Shown piece after piece: positions 1-6,718 of a DNA stretch of 34,008 nucleotides. Under the pieces are notes generated by a model. It ran no database searches. It saw only the letters and a list, made by a program, of their open reading frames with translations, and was not told the DNA's origin. The translations under genes were made by a program, and so were the position numbers. Source of the stretch: Candidatus Kuenenia stuttgartensis (GTDB taxonomy: Bacteria; Planctomycetota; Planctomycetia; Pirellulales; UBA1268); contig CAMBSN010000026.1 of the NCBI GenBank assembly GCA_945870505.1, forward strand, positions 1 through 34,008. Direction: 5' to 3'. Position 1 is the stretch's first letter; each line of letters begins with the position of its first letter.

Positions 1-1
1 G

Positions 2-307
2 GCCCTGTCGCTCGGGCTCACGAAGTGGCAGGCGCTGCGGCACGTACTCGTGCCGCAGGCAGTGCGGATCGTGATGCCGCCCGTCACGAGTGACTTCATC
101 GCCCTGTTCAAGGACACGAGCGTCTGTTCGGCGATCACCGTGATCGAGCTGACGAAGCGATACAGCGTGCTCGCCCTCTCGACGGGCCGGATCGTGGAAC
201 TGGCGGTGGTGACGGCGGTGCTCTACCTCTGTATGAGTTGGCCGCTCGCGCTGCTCTCGCGGTGGTTCGAGTCGCGGCTCGACCGGCCGGCGGAGGGCGG
301 GCCGTGA
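2..307 (+). CDS. Amino-acid ABC transporter permease, C-terminal part (5' truncated by window edge)
   Basis: The frame is open from the first bases of the window and stops at a TGA at 305-307, so only about 101 C-terminal residues are visible. They contain the end of the cytoplasmic EAA loop of HisM/GlnP-type permeases (LGLTKWQALRHVLVPQA, then IVMPP) followed by one hydrophobic membrane segment (VVTAVLYLCMSWPLALLS). Such permeases form the membrane channel of polar amino-acid uptake systems and contact the ATPase through the EAA loop. The ATPase gene begins inside this stop codon, which supports a shared transcript and a functional pair. The periplasmic binding protein is not in the window, so the substrate cannot be told. 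Confidence 0.88.
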   Translation, partial: ALSLGLTKWQALRHVLVPQAVRIVMPPVTSDFIALFKDTSVCSAITVIELTKRYSVLALSTGRIVELAVVTAVLYLCMSWPLALLSRWFESRLDRPAEGGP

Positions 308-1011
308 AGGGAATGGCGAACGGCATGATCGAAGTCGACTCATTGACGAAGCAACGCGCCGGCAGGCCGGTGCTCGATGCCGTGAGCCTTCGCGGCACCG
401 AGGCTGGCGTGACGGTGCTTGTCGGTGCTTCGGGCAGCGGCAAGAGCACGCTGCTCCGCTGCCTCAACGGCCTCGAGATCTTCGAGGGGGGCTCCATCAC
501 GATCGCCGGCCACCGGCTCGCCGCCGGCGGTCAGTCCACCCCGGTGCTCGATGACCTACGGCGGGACGTCGGCATGGTGTTTCAGCAGTTCAACCTCTTT
601 CCGCACCTCTCCGTGCTCGAAAACGTGATGCTCGCCCCACGAGTGGTGTCGAAGCTACCCGTCGAGGAGGCACGGTCTCGCGCCGTTGATCTGCTCGACC
701 GGGTCGGACTCTCCTCCTTTGCCGCGGCCCGGCCTGCCACGCTCTCCGGTGGGCAGCAGCAGCGGGTGGCGATCGCGCGGGCGCTGGCGATGCGGCCGCG
801 GGTGATGCTCTTCGACGAACCAACCAGCGCCCTCGATCCCACGATGACCTCCGAGGTGCTGGAGGTGATCGTCGATCTCGCGAAGGGGGGGCAGACCATG
901 GTGGTGGTGACGCACGACCACGGCTTCGCGAAGCGGGCCGCCACCTGGGTCGTGGAACTTGCCGCCGGCCGGGTTGTCCGCCAGGGCACGGCCACCGAGG
1001 TGCTGCCGTAG
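304..1011 (+). CDS. Amino-acid ABC transporter ATP-binding protein (GlnQ/HisP type)
   Basis: This 235-residue protein has every ABC ATPase motif. Walker A is GASGSGKST at residues 41-49, the Q-loop glutamine is at 94 in VFQQFNLFPHLSVLENV, the signature LSGGQQQR starts at 147, Walker B ends in DE at 171-172, and the switch histidine is at 204. The FNLFPH stretch and the length are typical of polar amino-acid importers. I chose GTG 304 because it overlaps the permease stop (GTGA) and has GGAGGG seven bases upstream; ATG 313 or 325 are alternatives. It would energise uptake through the preceding permease. The substrate is unknown. Confidence 0.92.
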   Translation: MKGMANGMIEVDSLTKQRAGRPVLDAVSLRGTEAGVTVLVGASGSGKSTLLRCLNGLEIFEGGSITIAGHRLAAGGQSTPVLDDLRRDVGMVFQQFNLFPHLSVLENVMLAPRVVSKLPVEEARSRAVDLLDRVGLSSFAAARPATLSGGQQQRVAIARALAMRPRVMLFDEPTSALDPTMTSEVLEVIVDLAKGGQTMVVVTHDHGFAKRAATWVVELAAGRVVRQGTATEVLP

Positions 1012-1020
1012 CAGTCGCCC

Positions 1021-1087
1021 ACGTAGCACAGGTTGTCAACCTGTGTGCGCCACGTCCCCACGTAGCACAGGTTGTCAACCTGTGTGC
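1021..1087 (+). repeat. Two copies of the CAGGTTNNCAACCTG hairpin repeat (family C, copies 1-2)
   Basis: Two copies of CGTAG followed by the palindrome CACAGGTTGTCAACCTGTG lie at 1027-1045 and 1066-1084. Each can form a 9-bp stem around a single T. They follow the ABC ATPase stop codon. The same palindrome with changed outer pairs recurs eight more times in the window. Confidence 0.9.
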
Positions 1088-1108
1088 CTTTCCGGTTTGC
1101 GTTGCGAT

Positions 1109-1243
1109 CGGGGCTGCCCATGCCCCATCGCCGGACGTTCGCTGCGGGCATCCTGCCCTTCGCTCACTCGATGCTGACTTCGCTTTCGCCATCCATGGCT
1201 GCGCTTGTCAGCAACGCCGGCTCCTGGGGCACGGGCAGCCCCT
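1109..1243. repeat. Long palindromic repeat, family A, copy 1 (complete)
   Basis: The element is about 135 bp long. Its ends are inverted repeats, CGGGGCTGCCCATGCCCC at 1109-1126 and a near-complement at 1226-1243. Inside are a small hairpin GGGCATCCTGCCC and a central stem TGCTGAC (1172-1178) with GTCAGCA (1207-1213) enclosing GCCATCCATGGC. Copies or parts recur at 8013, 15531, 29648, 33549 and 33848. It carries no convincing reading frame, because the frames that cross it differ between copies. Confidence 0.88.
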
Positions 1244-1249
1244 CGCCGC

Positions 1250-1311
1250 CTCTCGTAGCACAGGTTTTCAACCTGTGTGTCCCACGTAGCACAGGTTTTC
1301 AACCTGTGTGC
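1250..1311 (+). repeat. Family C hairpin repeat, copies 3-4
   Basis: Two more CGTAG-linked palindromes, CACAGGTTTTCAACCTGTG, lie at 1259-1277 and 1290-1308. Here the centre reads TTT instead of TGT. The two pairs of family C copies flank the family A copy at 1109-1243, so the stretch is a composite C-C-A-C-C block. Confidence 0.88.
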
Positions 1312-1342
1312 CTTTTCGATTCGCGTTGAGTTTGAGACCGTA

Positions 1343-1486
1343 AACGCGTCAGCCTGCACGGGCCATGGAAGGCCGTGCAGGCTTATCGAGGCCTGGAGGG
1401 GCCGAGTCTTTGCGTTCGTGTCCCACCTGGGCTGGGCCACCGAACGCGTCAGCCTGCACGGGCCATGGAAGGCCGTGCAGGCTTAT
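1343..1486. repeat. 44-bp direct repeat, two identical copies 100 bp apart
   Basis: The sequence starting AACGCGTCAGCCTGCACGGG occurs at 1343-1386 and again, identical by eye over 44 bases, at 1443-1486. Each copy contains an inverted repeat, GCCTGCACGG then CCGTGCAGGC, around a CCATGG centre, so each can fold into a hairpin. The 56 bases between the copies are unrelated. Confidence 0.9.
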
Positions 1487-1497
1487 ACACAGCAACG

Positions 1498-1533
1498 AAA
1501 AAACTCCGCCCGGGGGTTTCCCCCCGGGCGGAG
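1498..1533 (-). terminator. Rho-independent terminator of the cysteine-rich protein gene
   Basis: On the minus strand, about 50 bases after the stop of the cysteine-rich gene, there is a perfect 13-bp GC stem (CTCCGCCCGGGGG on the plus strand at 1504-1516, with its complement at 1521-1533) and a 4-base loop. A run of six T follows it in the minus-strand reading direction. This is the clearest intrinsic terminator in the window. Confidence 0.93.
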
Positions 1534-1586
1534 CTCACTGGCCGAAGTCGGGCAACAGATCTCCGTTCGACCTATTGACCGTCAAC

Positions 1587-2375
1587 TCACTTGCTGGCAA
1601 CCGTCCGAACCGCCTTCACCGTCGAGGCGGAGGCATCGGGGGTCGGCTCAGCGGCACACGGCGCACAGCCCGTGCCCGCACCACAAGCCGGCTCCGCACC
1701 GCACGCCGGCTCGCAGCAGCCGTTGCCGGCCGAGCAGTCGGGCTCACCACCGCAGCAGCTGGTGCCACAGCAGCTCTTGCGAGCGTGCTTGGCCTTCAGG
1801 TGGGCGATGATGCCCATGAGGTGATGCTTCTTCTTCCGGGCACCGCAGCACGAAGCCGCACCGCAGCTGGGCTCGCAGCAGCCAGCACCAGCGTCGCAGG
1901 CCGGCTCAGCACAGCCGTTGCCGGCTCCGCACGCAGGCTCAGCGCAACCGTTGCCAGCACCGCAAGCCGGCTCGCAGCAACCGTTCCCAGCGTCGCAGCC
2001 GGGCTCGGTGCAGCTGCCGCAGCAGCTGTGCTTCCGCTTGCACTTCGCGAACAGGCCCTTCAGGCCACCGAACAGGTCATGCTTCTTCCGGGCACCGCAG
2101 CACGAAGCCGCACCGCAGCTCGGCTCGCAGCAACCCGCACCGGCGTCGCAGGCCGGCTCGGCACAGCCGTTGCCGGCTCCGCAAGCAGGTTCCGCACAGC
2201 CGTTGCCGGCACCGCAGCCGGGCTCCACACAGCCAGCACCGGCATCGCAGCCGGGCTCACAGCACGAAGCACAGCCCTTGCAGCCGAGCATCCGATCGAG
2301 GAGCTCGAAACCGAAAGACTGGCTACAAACGGTAACGCCGAGAACCAGCGCACCGAGATACATCATACGCTTCAT
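1587..2375 (-). CDS. Exported cysteine-rich tandem-repeat protein
   Basis: The 262-residue product starts with a clear signal peptide (MKRMMYLGALVLGVTVCSQS). After that it is almost wholly made of short repeats of the form (C)AEPACGAGNGC, CDAGAGCCEPSC and GAASCCGARKK. I count about 45 cysteines. A larger unit, from the GNGC repeats through CCGARKK and a basic His/Lys linker, occurs twice, with a partial third copy. ATG 2375 is chosen because AAGGAGAT lies upstream and the signal peptide begins there. No enzymatic motif is visible. Dense C and CC pairs suggest disulfide cross-linking in an envelope layer or metal binding; both are inference. A strong terminator follows. It has no obvious operon partner. 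Confidence 0.85.
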   Translation of the reverse strand: MKRMMYLGALVLGVTVCSQSFGFELLDRMLGCKGCASCCEPGCDAGAGCVEPGCGAGNGCAEPACGAGNGCAEPACDAGAGCCEPSCGAASCCGARKKHDLFGGLKGLFAKCKRKHSCCGSCTEPGCDAGNGCCEPACGAGNGCAEPACGAGNGCAEPACDAGAGCCEPSCGAASCCGARKKKHHLMGIIAHLKAKHARKSCCGTSCCGGEPDCSAGNGCCEPACGAEPACGAGTGCAPCAAEPTPDASASTVKAVRTVASK

Positions 2376-2801
2376 CGAGCCACATCTCCTTTGATTATGG
2401 ATCACCGGTGTGGTCGTCCCGCTCGCGACGGTGTCACCCCGAGGTTGTGATCCACTACTCTCTGCGGCAGGCCTGTCGAGCCATTCCGTGACTCGAGGGA
2501 TCTTCAGGTTACTGCCGCCCCCTGGTTGCCCGACGGGCACAGTGATGCCCCGGGGGACACGGGGGCTATCGGCGGCCACGATCGACGCTCTTGAACGGTG
2601 CCCAAGTTTTTTGTCCTGCGCCACTTGCCCTTGCGCGTCGCGGTGAGATTGCGGCGCGTGCCGGTTCGGCGAGGCCTGCGGCGCAGGGCTGCGGGACCGT
2701 CAAGGTCTCGCGTCAGGGTCATCCGTAACCGGTAAGGTTTGCCACCCGTGGTGCCACTCCGTGGAAAACTCTGCGGCCGGAGGATGGGTGGCGCGATTTG
2801 T
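2376..2801. other. Intergenic region between divergent transcription units
   Basis: These 426 bases separate the minus-strand cysteine-rich gene from the riboswitch promoter. CATAAT read on the minus strand at 2393-2398 is too close to the start codon to be a convincing -10 box for the cysteine-rich gene. I see no gene, RNA or repeat family here. The frames that run through it lack conserved features. Confidence 0.5.
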
Positions 2802-2829
2802 TTGACAGGCTTTACCCGACCCCTATACT
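2802..2829 (+). promoter_or_regulatory. Sigma-70-type promoter of the riboswitch operon
   Basis: A perfect -35 box TTGACA (2802-2807) is followed after 16 bases by TATACT (2824-2829). Transcription would start near 2836-2838, just before the first base of the riboswitch P1 helix at 2842. Position and quality fit together well. Confidence 0.88.
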
Positions 2830-2841
2830 TTGCCTTAGACT

Positions 2842-3032
2842 CTGGTGGCCGGCCGCGCGAACGCTCACGCGACCGGCAAACAGGGAACTCCGGTGCAAAT
2901 CCGGGACGGCCCCGCCGCTGTGACCAGGCGACGAGGTCGGCCGCTTCAGGCCATTGCGGGATGCGCGAACGACGCGCGTGTCCGTGAGAAGGCATGCGGC
3001 CGACGAAGTCTGGAAGTCAGAAGACCTACCAG
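2842..3032 (+). promoter_or_regulatory. Cobalamin (B12) riboswitch
   Basis: The leader contains the conserved core of the cobalamin aptamer in order: AGGGAA at 2882-2887, the hairpin CCGGTGCAAATCCGG at 2890-2904, GGCCCCGCCGCTGTGA at about 2907-2922, and the B12 box GAAGTCAGAAGACCTACC at 3013-3030. A 7-bp P1 helix closes the domain, CTGGTGG at 2842-2848 with CTACCAG at 3026-3032 (one G-U pair). The family binds adenosyl- or other cobalamins and usually lowers expression of B12 uptake or B12-replaceable genes when the ligand is present. Here it lies directly downstream of a consensus promoter and about 150 bases upstream of a DUF1559 gene. Confidence 0.94.
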
Positions 3033-3047
3033 GTGTCATGGGTTCGT

Positions 3048-3096
3048 CGGACCGCGAGGGCGGGAAGGCGGACACGGTCGCTCGCGGCCGTTTGCG
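3048..3096 (+). terminator. Possible riboswitch expression-platform hairpin
   Basis: Just past the aptamer, CGG-A-CCGCGAG (3048-3058) can pair with CTCGCGGCCG (3081-3090), with a single A bulge. The hairpin is followed by TTTGCGTATT. It could be a weak intrinsic terminator controlled by the riboswitch. The loop is large (22 bases) and the T-run is short, so translational or other control is also possible. Confidence 0.4.
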
Positions 3097-3181
3097 TATT
3101 CGATTCGTCTCCCCAGGAACGGGATGCCGTGCGCTCGCGTGGCCGCTTCGAGGCAACGCGTGCGCCTGGTCATCGCCTCGC

Positions 3182-4003
3182 ATGGCCGCACCAATCCACC
3201 AGCCCCACTCCGGTCGAGGCATGACGCTCATCGAGCTGCTCGTGGTGGTTGCGGTCATCGCCGGCCTCACGGCGATCCTACTGCCGGCCGTGCAGACGGC
3301 CCGAGAGGCGGCTCGGCGGATCGGCTGCCTCAACAACCTCCGGCACATCGGCTGTGCCCTTCACGGCCACTTGCTGACGCGGCGGGCGTTTCCGGTGGGC
3401 TGCACCGAGTGGCGGTCGCCCGGCAAGGTCGGCCCCGAGCGGTGCCTGGCGTGGAGCAGCCGTATCCTGCCGTGGCTCGAGCAGGCCGACGTCGATAGCT
3501 TGATCGATTTCGACAAGCCCTTCGACCACGTCGACAACACAGCCGCTGCCAGGACGACGCTGGCCATCTATCGCTGCCCGTCGGCCGACCGGCCCGATCT
3601 CCTCGTGGCGGGCCTGGGCCGCAGCGACTACGGCGGCGTCACGGGCGAGCGGATCACCTCCCCCAACAACCCGGAAAAGGGTGGGCTCATCCACGATCGT
3701 GCCTTCTCCCAACGCGAGATCCCCGACGGCCTCGCGCACACCGTGCTCGTCGGTGAGTGCGCAGCCGGCAGCTGGCTCGACGGGCAGTGGATCAATGGCC
3801 GCAACCTTTTCGACCAGGCCTACGCCGTGAACTGGCCGACATGGGAGGACGAGCTTCGCAGCCGTCACCCCGGCGGTGGGCATGCCCTCTTCGGTGATGG
3901 ATCCGTCCGTCTGCTCGGAGAATCGCTCGACACCCGAGTTCTCGCCGCCGCCTGCACGCGGGCCGGCGGTGAGTCGCTCCCGATCGCGGGGACCACGCCA
4001 TGA
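3182..4003 (+). CDS. DUF1559 domain protein with prepilin-like N-terminus
   Basis: This 273-residue protein has the layout of the very large planctomycete DUF1559 family. A type III (prepilin) signal GMTLIELLVVVAVIAGL is followed by LLPAVQTAREAARR and CLNNLRHIG, with cleavage expected after G13 and Glu at 18 (+5 of the mature protein). At the C-terminus it has the H-X9-DG signature (H229 to D239). The family is thought to form pseudopilin-like envelope proteins; its function is not established. ATG 3182 gives a normal short leader. The frame is open upstream into the riboswitch, but a start there would be unnatural. No good ribosome-binding site is visible. It is the first gene after the B12 riboswitch, which is the main clue to its role. 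Confidence 0.88.
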   Translation: MAAPIHQPHSGRGMTLIELLVVVAVIAGLTAILLPAVQTAREAARRIGCLNNLRHIGCALHGHLLTRRAFPVGCTEWRSPGKVGPERCLAWSSRILPWLEQADVDSLIDFDKPFDHVDNTAAARTTLAIYRCPSADRPDLLVAGLGRSDYGGVTGERITSPNNPEKGGLIHDRAFSQREIPDGLAHTVLVGECAAGSWLDGQWINGRNLFDQAYAVNWPTWEDELRSRHPGGGHALFGDGSVRLLGESLDTRVLAAACTRAGGESLPIAGTTP

Positions 4004-4092
4004 CGCGACCCGCTCTTCGTCAGCCCGGAGGTGCCGCTACTCGCAAATGACACTCCTGACCACCGCTGCCGCGGAGGTCACGACAACGTCGT

Positions 4093-4119
4093 CGCGTCGG
4101 GTGCTCGCCACCCGACGCG
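4093..4119 (+). other. Perfect intercistronic hairpin between DUF1559 and PEP-CTERM genes
   Basis: CGCGTCGGGTG (4093-4103) and CACCCGACGCG (4109-4119) form an 11-bp stem with a 5-base loop CTCGC. The sequence after it is only mildly T-rich, so it may be a partial terminator, an mRNA-stabilising element or a processing site. It would make the two genes unequal in expression. Confidence 0.6.
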
Positions 4120-4159
4120 GGTAGCTGCTTCCCCTCTCGTTGATTTGGAGAGTCCACCC

Positions 4160-4984
4160 ATGCGTATCGCACCCGTCCGTCCGTTCGTCGTTCTGCTCGC
4201 CTGCCTCGTCATCCTCGTGTCGTCGACCCTTTGCAAAGCGGTGGTGATCGACTTCGAGAATCTCCCGGTGCCACCGTCGGGCTTCTTCAATGGCGATCCC
4301 GGCACCCTCGCGCCCGGTCAGTTCGTGGACACGCCCTGGACGTCCGGAGGCGCAGCGTTTGCCAACATGTTTGGCATCGACAGCTACGGGGGCTTCGACT
4401 ACCCCTACTGGTACGGCTTCGCCTACTCAAACGTGGTCAACACGACCGACCCGGCCTTCGAGAACCAATACGCCTCCTATCCAGGCGGTGGGTTTGGCTC
4501 GAGCACCTACGCCGTCGCATACTCCGAGGCGGCGGTTGTGACGCTTCCTGTGGCGACCACGGTCTCCGGCTTCCAGATCGCCAACACCACCTACGCCGCC
4601 CTGACGATGAAGAACGGCGACCAGTACGGCTTCTCGGCGCCGCTCCCTGCAGGCGGCTGGTTCTCCACCACGGCCACTGGCAGGCTCGGCGGCGCAACCA
4701 CCGGATCCGCGACGTTCTACCTGGCAGACCTCCGCAGCGGTTCAGCGCCTGGCGTGCTTGCCGCCTGGTCGTGGTTCGACCTCACGTCGCTGGGAACGGT
4801 TGATCGGATCGAGTTCTCGTTCGACGGTTCCGACAAGGGGACGTTCGGGCTCAACACGCCTGCGTACTTCGCGATGGACGATTTCACGGTGACCGCCGTA
4901 CCAGAGCCGACGTCGCTCGCGGCTGCGTTGGCGACCGTCGCCTACGGTCTGCGGCAACTTCGGAGTCGACGCCGCCATGCGTGA
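4160..4984 (+). CDS. DUF4465-like PEP-CTERM sorting-domain protein
   Basis: The 274-residue product begins with a signal peptide (MRIAPVRPFVVLLACLVILV, cut near the following SSTLCKA). The body has motifs I associate with DUF4465: W-GGA-F-N, then YWYGFAYSNV, NQYASYPGGG, YAVAYSE, and FDGSDKGTFGLNTPAYFAMDDF. The last 28 residues are a PEP-CTERM tail: VPEP, a hydrophobic stretch, then RSRRR. PEP-CTERM tails are recognised by exosortase for surface sorting. DUF4465 proteins are beta-rich surface proteins known mainly from Bacteroidetes and Planctomycetes; I recall them near cobamide-uptake genes but cannot verify this here. GGAG at 4147-4150 supports ATG 4160. The downstream methyltransferase start overlaps the stop. 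Confidence 0.82.
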   Translation: MRIAPVRPFVVLLACLVILVSSTLCKAVVIDFENLPVPPSGFFNGDPGTLAPGQFVDTPWTSGGAAFANMFGIDSYGGFDYPYWYGFAYSNVVNTTDPAFENQYASYPGGGFGSSTYAVAYSEAAVVTLPVATTVSGFQIANTTYAALTMKNGDQYGFSAPLPAGGWFSTTATGRLGGATTGSATFYLADLRSGSAPGVLAAWSWFDLTSLGTVDRIEFSFDGSDKGTFGLNTPAYFAMDDFTVTAVPEPTSLAAALATVAYGLRQLRSRRRHA

Positions 4985-5816
4985 GGCCGAGCGGACGGCG
5001 GAGCAGGCGGCGGCGATCGACCACAACCGCCGCGCCTGGGATCGTCTGGCGGCCGATGGCGTGCCACTTGCGTGGCCGGCGACGGACAAAGCGTTTGGCG
5101 ACCCGCGCGGCTGGCTGGGCTCGGCGGGCACCACCGCCCGTCCATGGCTCCCCACGCGGCTTACCGGGCTCGACGTGCTCTGCCTCGCCGCCGGCGGCGG
5201 TAAGCACGGCCCGCTCTACGCGGCCGCCGGGGCACGAGTGACGGTGCTCGACGTCTCCCCCGCGATGCTCGCGCTCGACCGTGCTGTGGCCCGCGAGCGG
5301 CGGATCGACCTCGAGATCTTCGAGGGCTCGATGGACGACCTCTCGATGTTCGCCACCGCCCGGTTCGACCTGGTGATCCATCCCGTGAGCACCTGCTATC
5401 TGCCCGACGTATCGGTGGTCTTTCGCGAGGTGGCGCGGGTGACACGGGGCAACGGCCTCTACGTGAGCCAGCACAAGTCGCCGGCGAGCCTGCAGGCGGG
5501 GATCGTGCCCAACGACCGCGGCCGCTACGAACTGGAGCATCCACAGCAGTCCGGCGTGCCGCTACCGCCGAGCCCGCCGTCGCGGCTCCGCGAGGCGGGC
5601 ACCCACGAGTACGTCCATTCCCTGAGTAGTCTCCTCGGTGGCATCTGCCAGGCGGGGTTCACGATCGAGGACGTGGCCGAACCCGACCACGCGCTGCCCG
5701 CCGCGGCGGCTGGCAGCATGCCACACCGGTCGGCGTTTCTGCCCCCGTACCTCCGCGTCCTCGCCCGCCGCACGGCCGAAGGCCAGTCCACCGGAGCGAT
5801 CGTGCTGGTAGACTGA
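4977..5816 (+). CDS. Class I SAM-dependent methyltransferase
   Basis: The 279-residue protein has a Rossmann methyltransferase motif I region, DVLCLAAGGGKHGPLYAAAG, at about residues 66-85, followed by VTVLDVSPAMLALDRA. Motif IV is FDLVIHPVSTCYLPD. It resembles the Methyltransf_11/25 families. ATG 4977 lies 8 bases inside the end of the PEP-CTERM gene, so the two are very likely co-translated. The substrate cannot be told from the sequence. Corrinoid, quinone or small-metabolite methylation are all possible; the riboswitch context makes a corrinoid link worth testing but does not prove it. Confidence 0.82.
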   Translation: MREAERTAEQAAAIDHNRRAWDRLAADGVPLAWPATDKAFGDPRGWLGSAGTTARPWLPTRLTGLDVLCLAAGGGKHGPLYAAAGARVTVLDVSPAMLALDRAVARERRIDLEIFEGSMDDLSMFATARFDLVIHPVSTCYLPDVSVVFREVARVTRGNGLYVSQHKSPASLQAGIVPNDRGRYELEHPQQSGVPLPPSPPSRLREAGTHEYVHSLSSLLGGICQAGFTIEDVAEPDHALPAAAAGSMPHRSAFLPPYLRVLARRTAEGQSTGAIVLVD

Positions 5817-5823
5817 CTGCATC

Positions 5824-6111
5824 ATGATTTGCCTCACCATTCTCCTCACGGCCAAGGACGCCGCCGACATCCCGCGGCTCCGCGACCTGCTCGTGCAGGC
5901 GCTGCGCAAGAGCCGCGGCGAACCCGGCTGCCTGCGGTTCGACGTCTACCACTCCACCGCGGAGCCGCGGCGGTTCACGCTCGTCGAGCATTGGGCCGAC
6001 CAGGCGGCGATCGACGCCCACCGGCTCGCCGAGGCTTACACCACGATCTACAAGCCGCAGGTGATGCCGCTCGTCGACCGCGAGGGGCATCCGAGCACTT
6101 TTTTGGAATGA
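5824..6111 (+). CDS. Antibiotic biosynthesis monooxygenase (ABM/YgiN-like) family protein
   Basis: This 95-residue single-domain protein matches the dimeric alpha-beta barrel ABM family. It starts ICLTILLTAKDA, has LRKSRGEPGCLRFDVYHS and FTLVEHWADQAAIDAHRLAEAY in the expected order, and has the usual length. Members include quinol monooxygenases, heme-degrading enzymes and many uncharacterised proteins. The heme-binding or catalytic residues cannot be judged by eye. It starts 7 bases after the methyltransferase stop and ends 10 bases before the amidotransferase gene, so it belongs to the same transcript. Confidence 0.8.
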   Translation: MICLTILLTAKDAADIPRLRDLLVQALRKSRGEPGCLRFDVYHSTAEPRRFTLVEHWADQAAIDAHRLAEAYTTIYKPQVMPLVDREGHPSTFLE

Positions 6112-6121
6112 AGTTGGTGCG

Positions 6122-6718
6122 ATGATCCTCCTCATCGACAACTACGATTCGTTCACCTGGAACCTCGTCCAGCGAATCGGCGAGATCGCGCCCGGCACGG
6201 CCATCGAGGTCCATCGCAACGACCGGATCACAGGCGACGAGATCGCAGTAAAGGCTCCGAGCCACCTGGTGATCTCGCCCGGGCCCTGCACGCCCGACGA
6301 GGCTGGGATCTCCTGCGACGTGGTCCGGCGGTTCGCAGGCCGGATGCCGATCCTCGGAGTCTGCCTCGGCCACCAGTCGATCGGGCAGGTGTTTGGCGGC
6401 ACGATCGTGCGGGCGAAGCAACTGATGCACGGCAAGGTCGATCGCATTGCGCACACGGGTAGCGGGCTATTCGCGGGCCTCACCTCACCGATCGAGGCCA
6501 CGCGCTACCACAGCCTCGTGATCGACCCGCCCACACTCCCCAAGGACTTCGAGGTTGACGCCTGGGCGGCAGCGCCCGACGGCTCGCGGGAGATCATGGC
6601 GATCCGCCACAAGACGCTCCCGATCTTCGGCGTGCAGTTCCATCCGGAGAGTTTTCTGACGCCAGCCGGCTACGACTTGCTGCGGGCCTTCCTCCGGACG
6701 AGCACCGTCGCTGCATGA
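6122..6718 (+). CDS. pabA: Anthranilate/aminodeoxychorismate synthase, glutamine amidotransferase subunit
   Basis: A 198-residue class I glutamine amidotransferase of the TrpG/PabA type. It starts MILLIDNYDSFTWNLVQ, has the PGPCTPDEAG oxyanion region, the nucleophile Cys81 in GVCLGHQ, and the catalytic pair His174 and Glu176 in FHPESFLT. It releases ammonia from glutamine for chorismate amination, in tryptophan or folate synthesis. A single gene often serves both; no TrpE/PabB partner is in the window, and trpC lies 24 kb away. The gene ends in an ATGA overlap with moeA. Confidence 0.93.
   Translation: MILLIDNYDSFTWNLVQRIGEIAPGTAIEVHRNDRITGDEIAVKAPSHLVISPGPCTPDEAGISCDVVRRFAGRMPILGVCLGHQSIGQVFGGTIVRAKQLMHGKVDRIAHTGSGLFAGLTSPIEATRYHSLVIDPPTLPKDFEVDAWAAAPDGSREIMAIRHKTLPIFGVQFHPESFLTPAGYDLLRAFLRTSTVAA

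Noticed and set aside
1021-1311. CRISPR array
   Set aside because: The repeats are short palindromes with unequal spacing, interrupted by another repeat, and no cas genes are near.
1075-1440. Small frames across family A and C copies
   Set aside because: They share peptide-like strings such as SASSERRAGC only because the DNA repeats are similar. Starts and ends differ at each copy.
2393-2398. CATAAT as -10 box of the cysteine-rich gene
   Set aside because: It would place the start of transcription within about ten bases of the ribosome-binding site, and no -35 box fits.
1365-2450. Long plus-strand frame opposite the cysteine-rich gene
   Set aside because: It is a by-product of the repeats on the other strand. 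Composition is Ala/Gly/Arg-rich and it crosses a terminator; the minus-strand frame has the signal peptide and ribosome site.
2954-3181. Upstream extension of the DUF1559 gene into the riboswitch
   Set aside because: The frame is open, but it would translate the aptamer itself and put about 76 extra residues before a prepilin signal, which must be close to the N-terminus.
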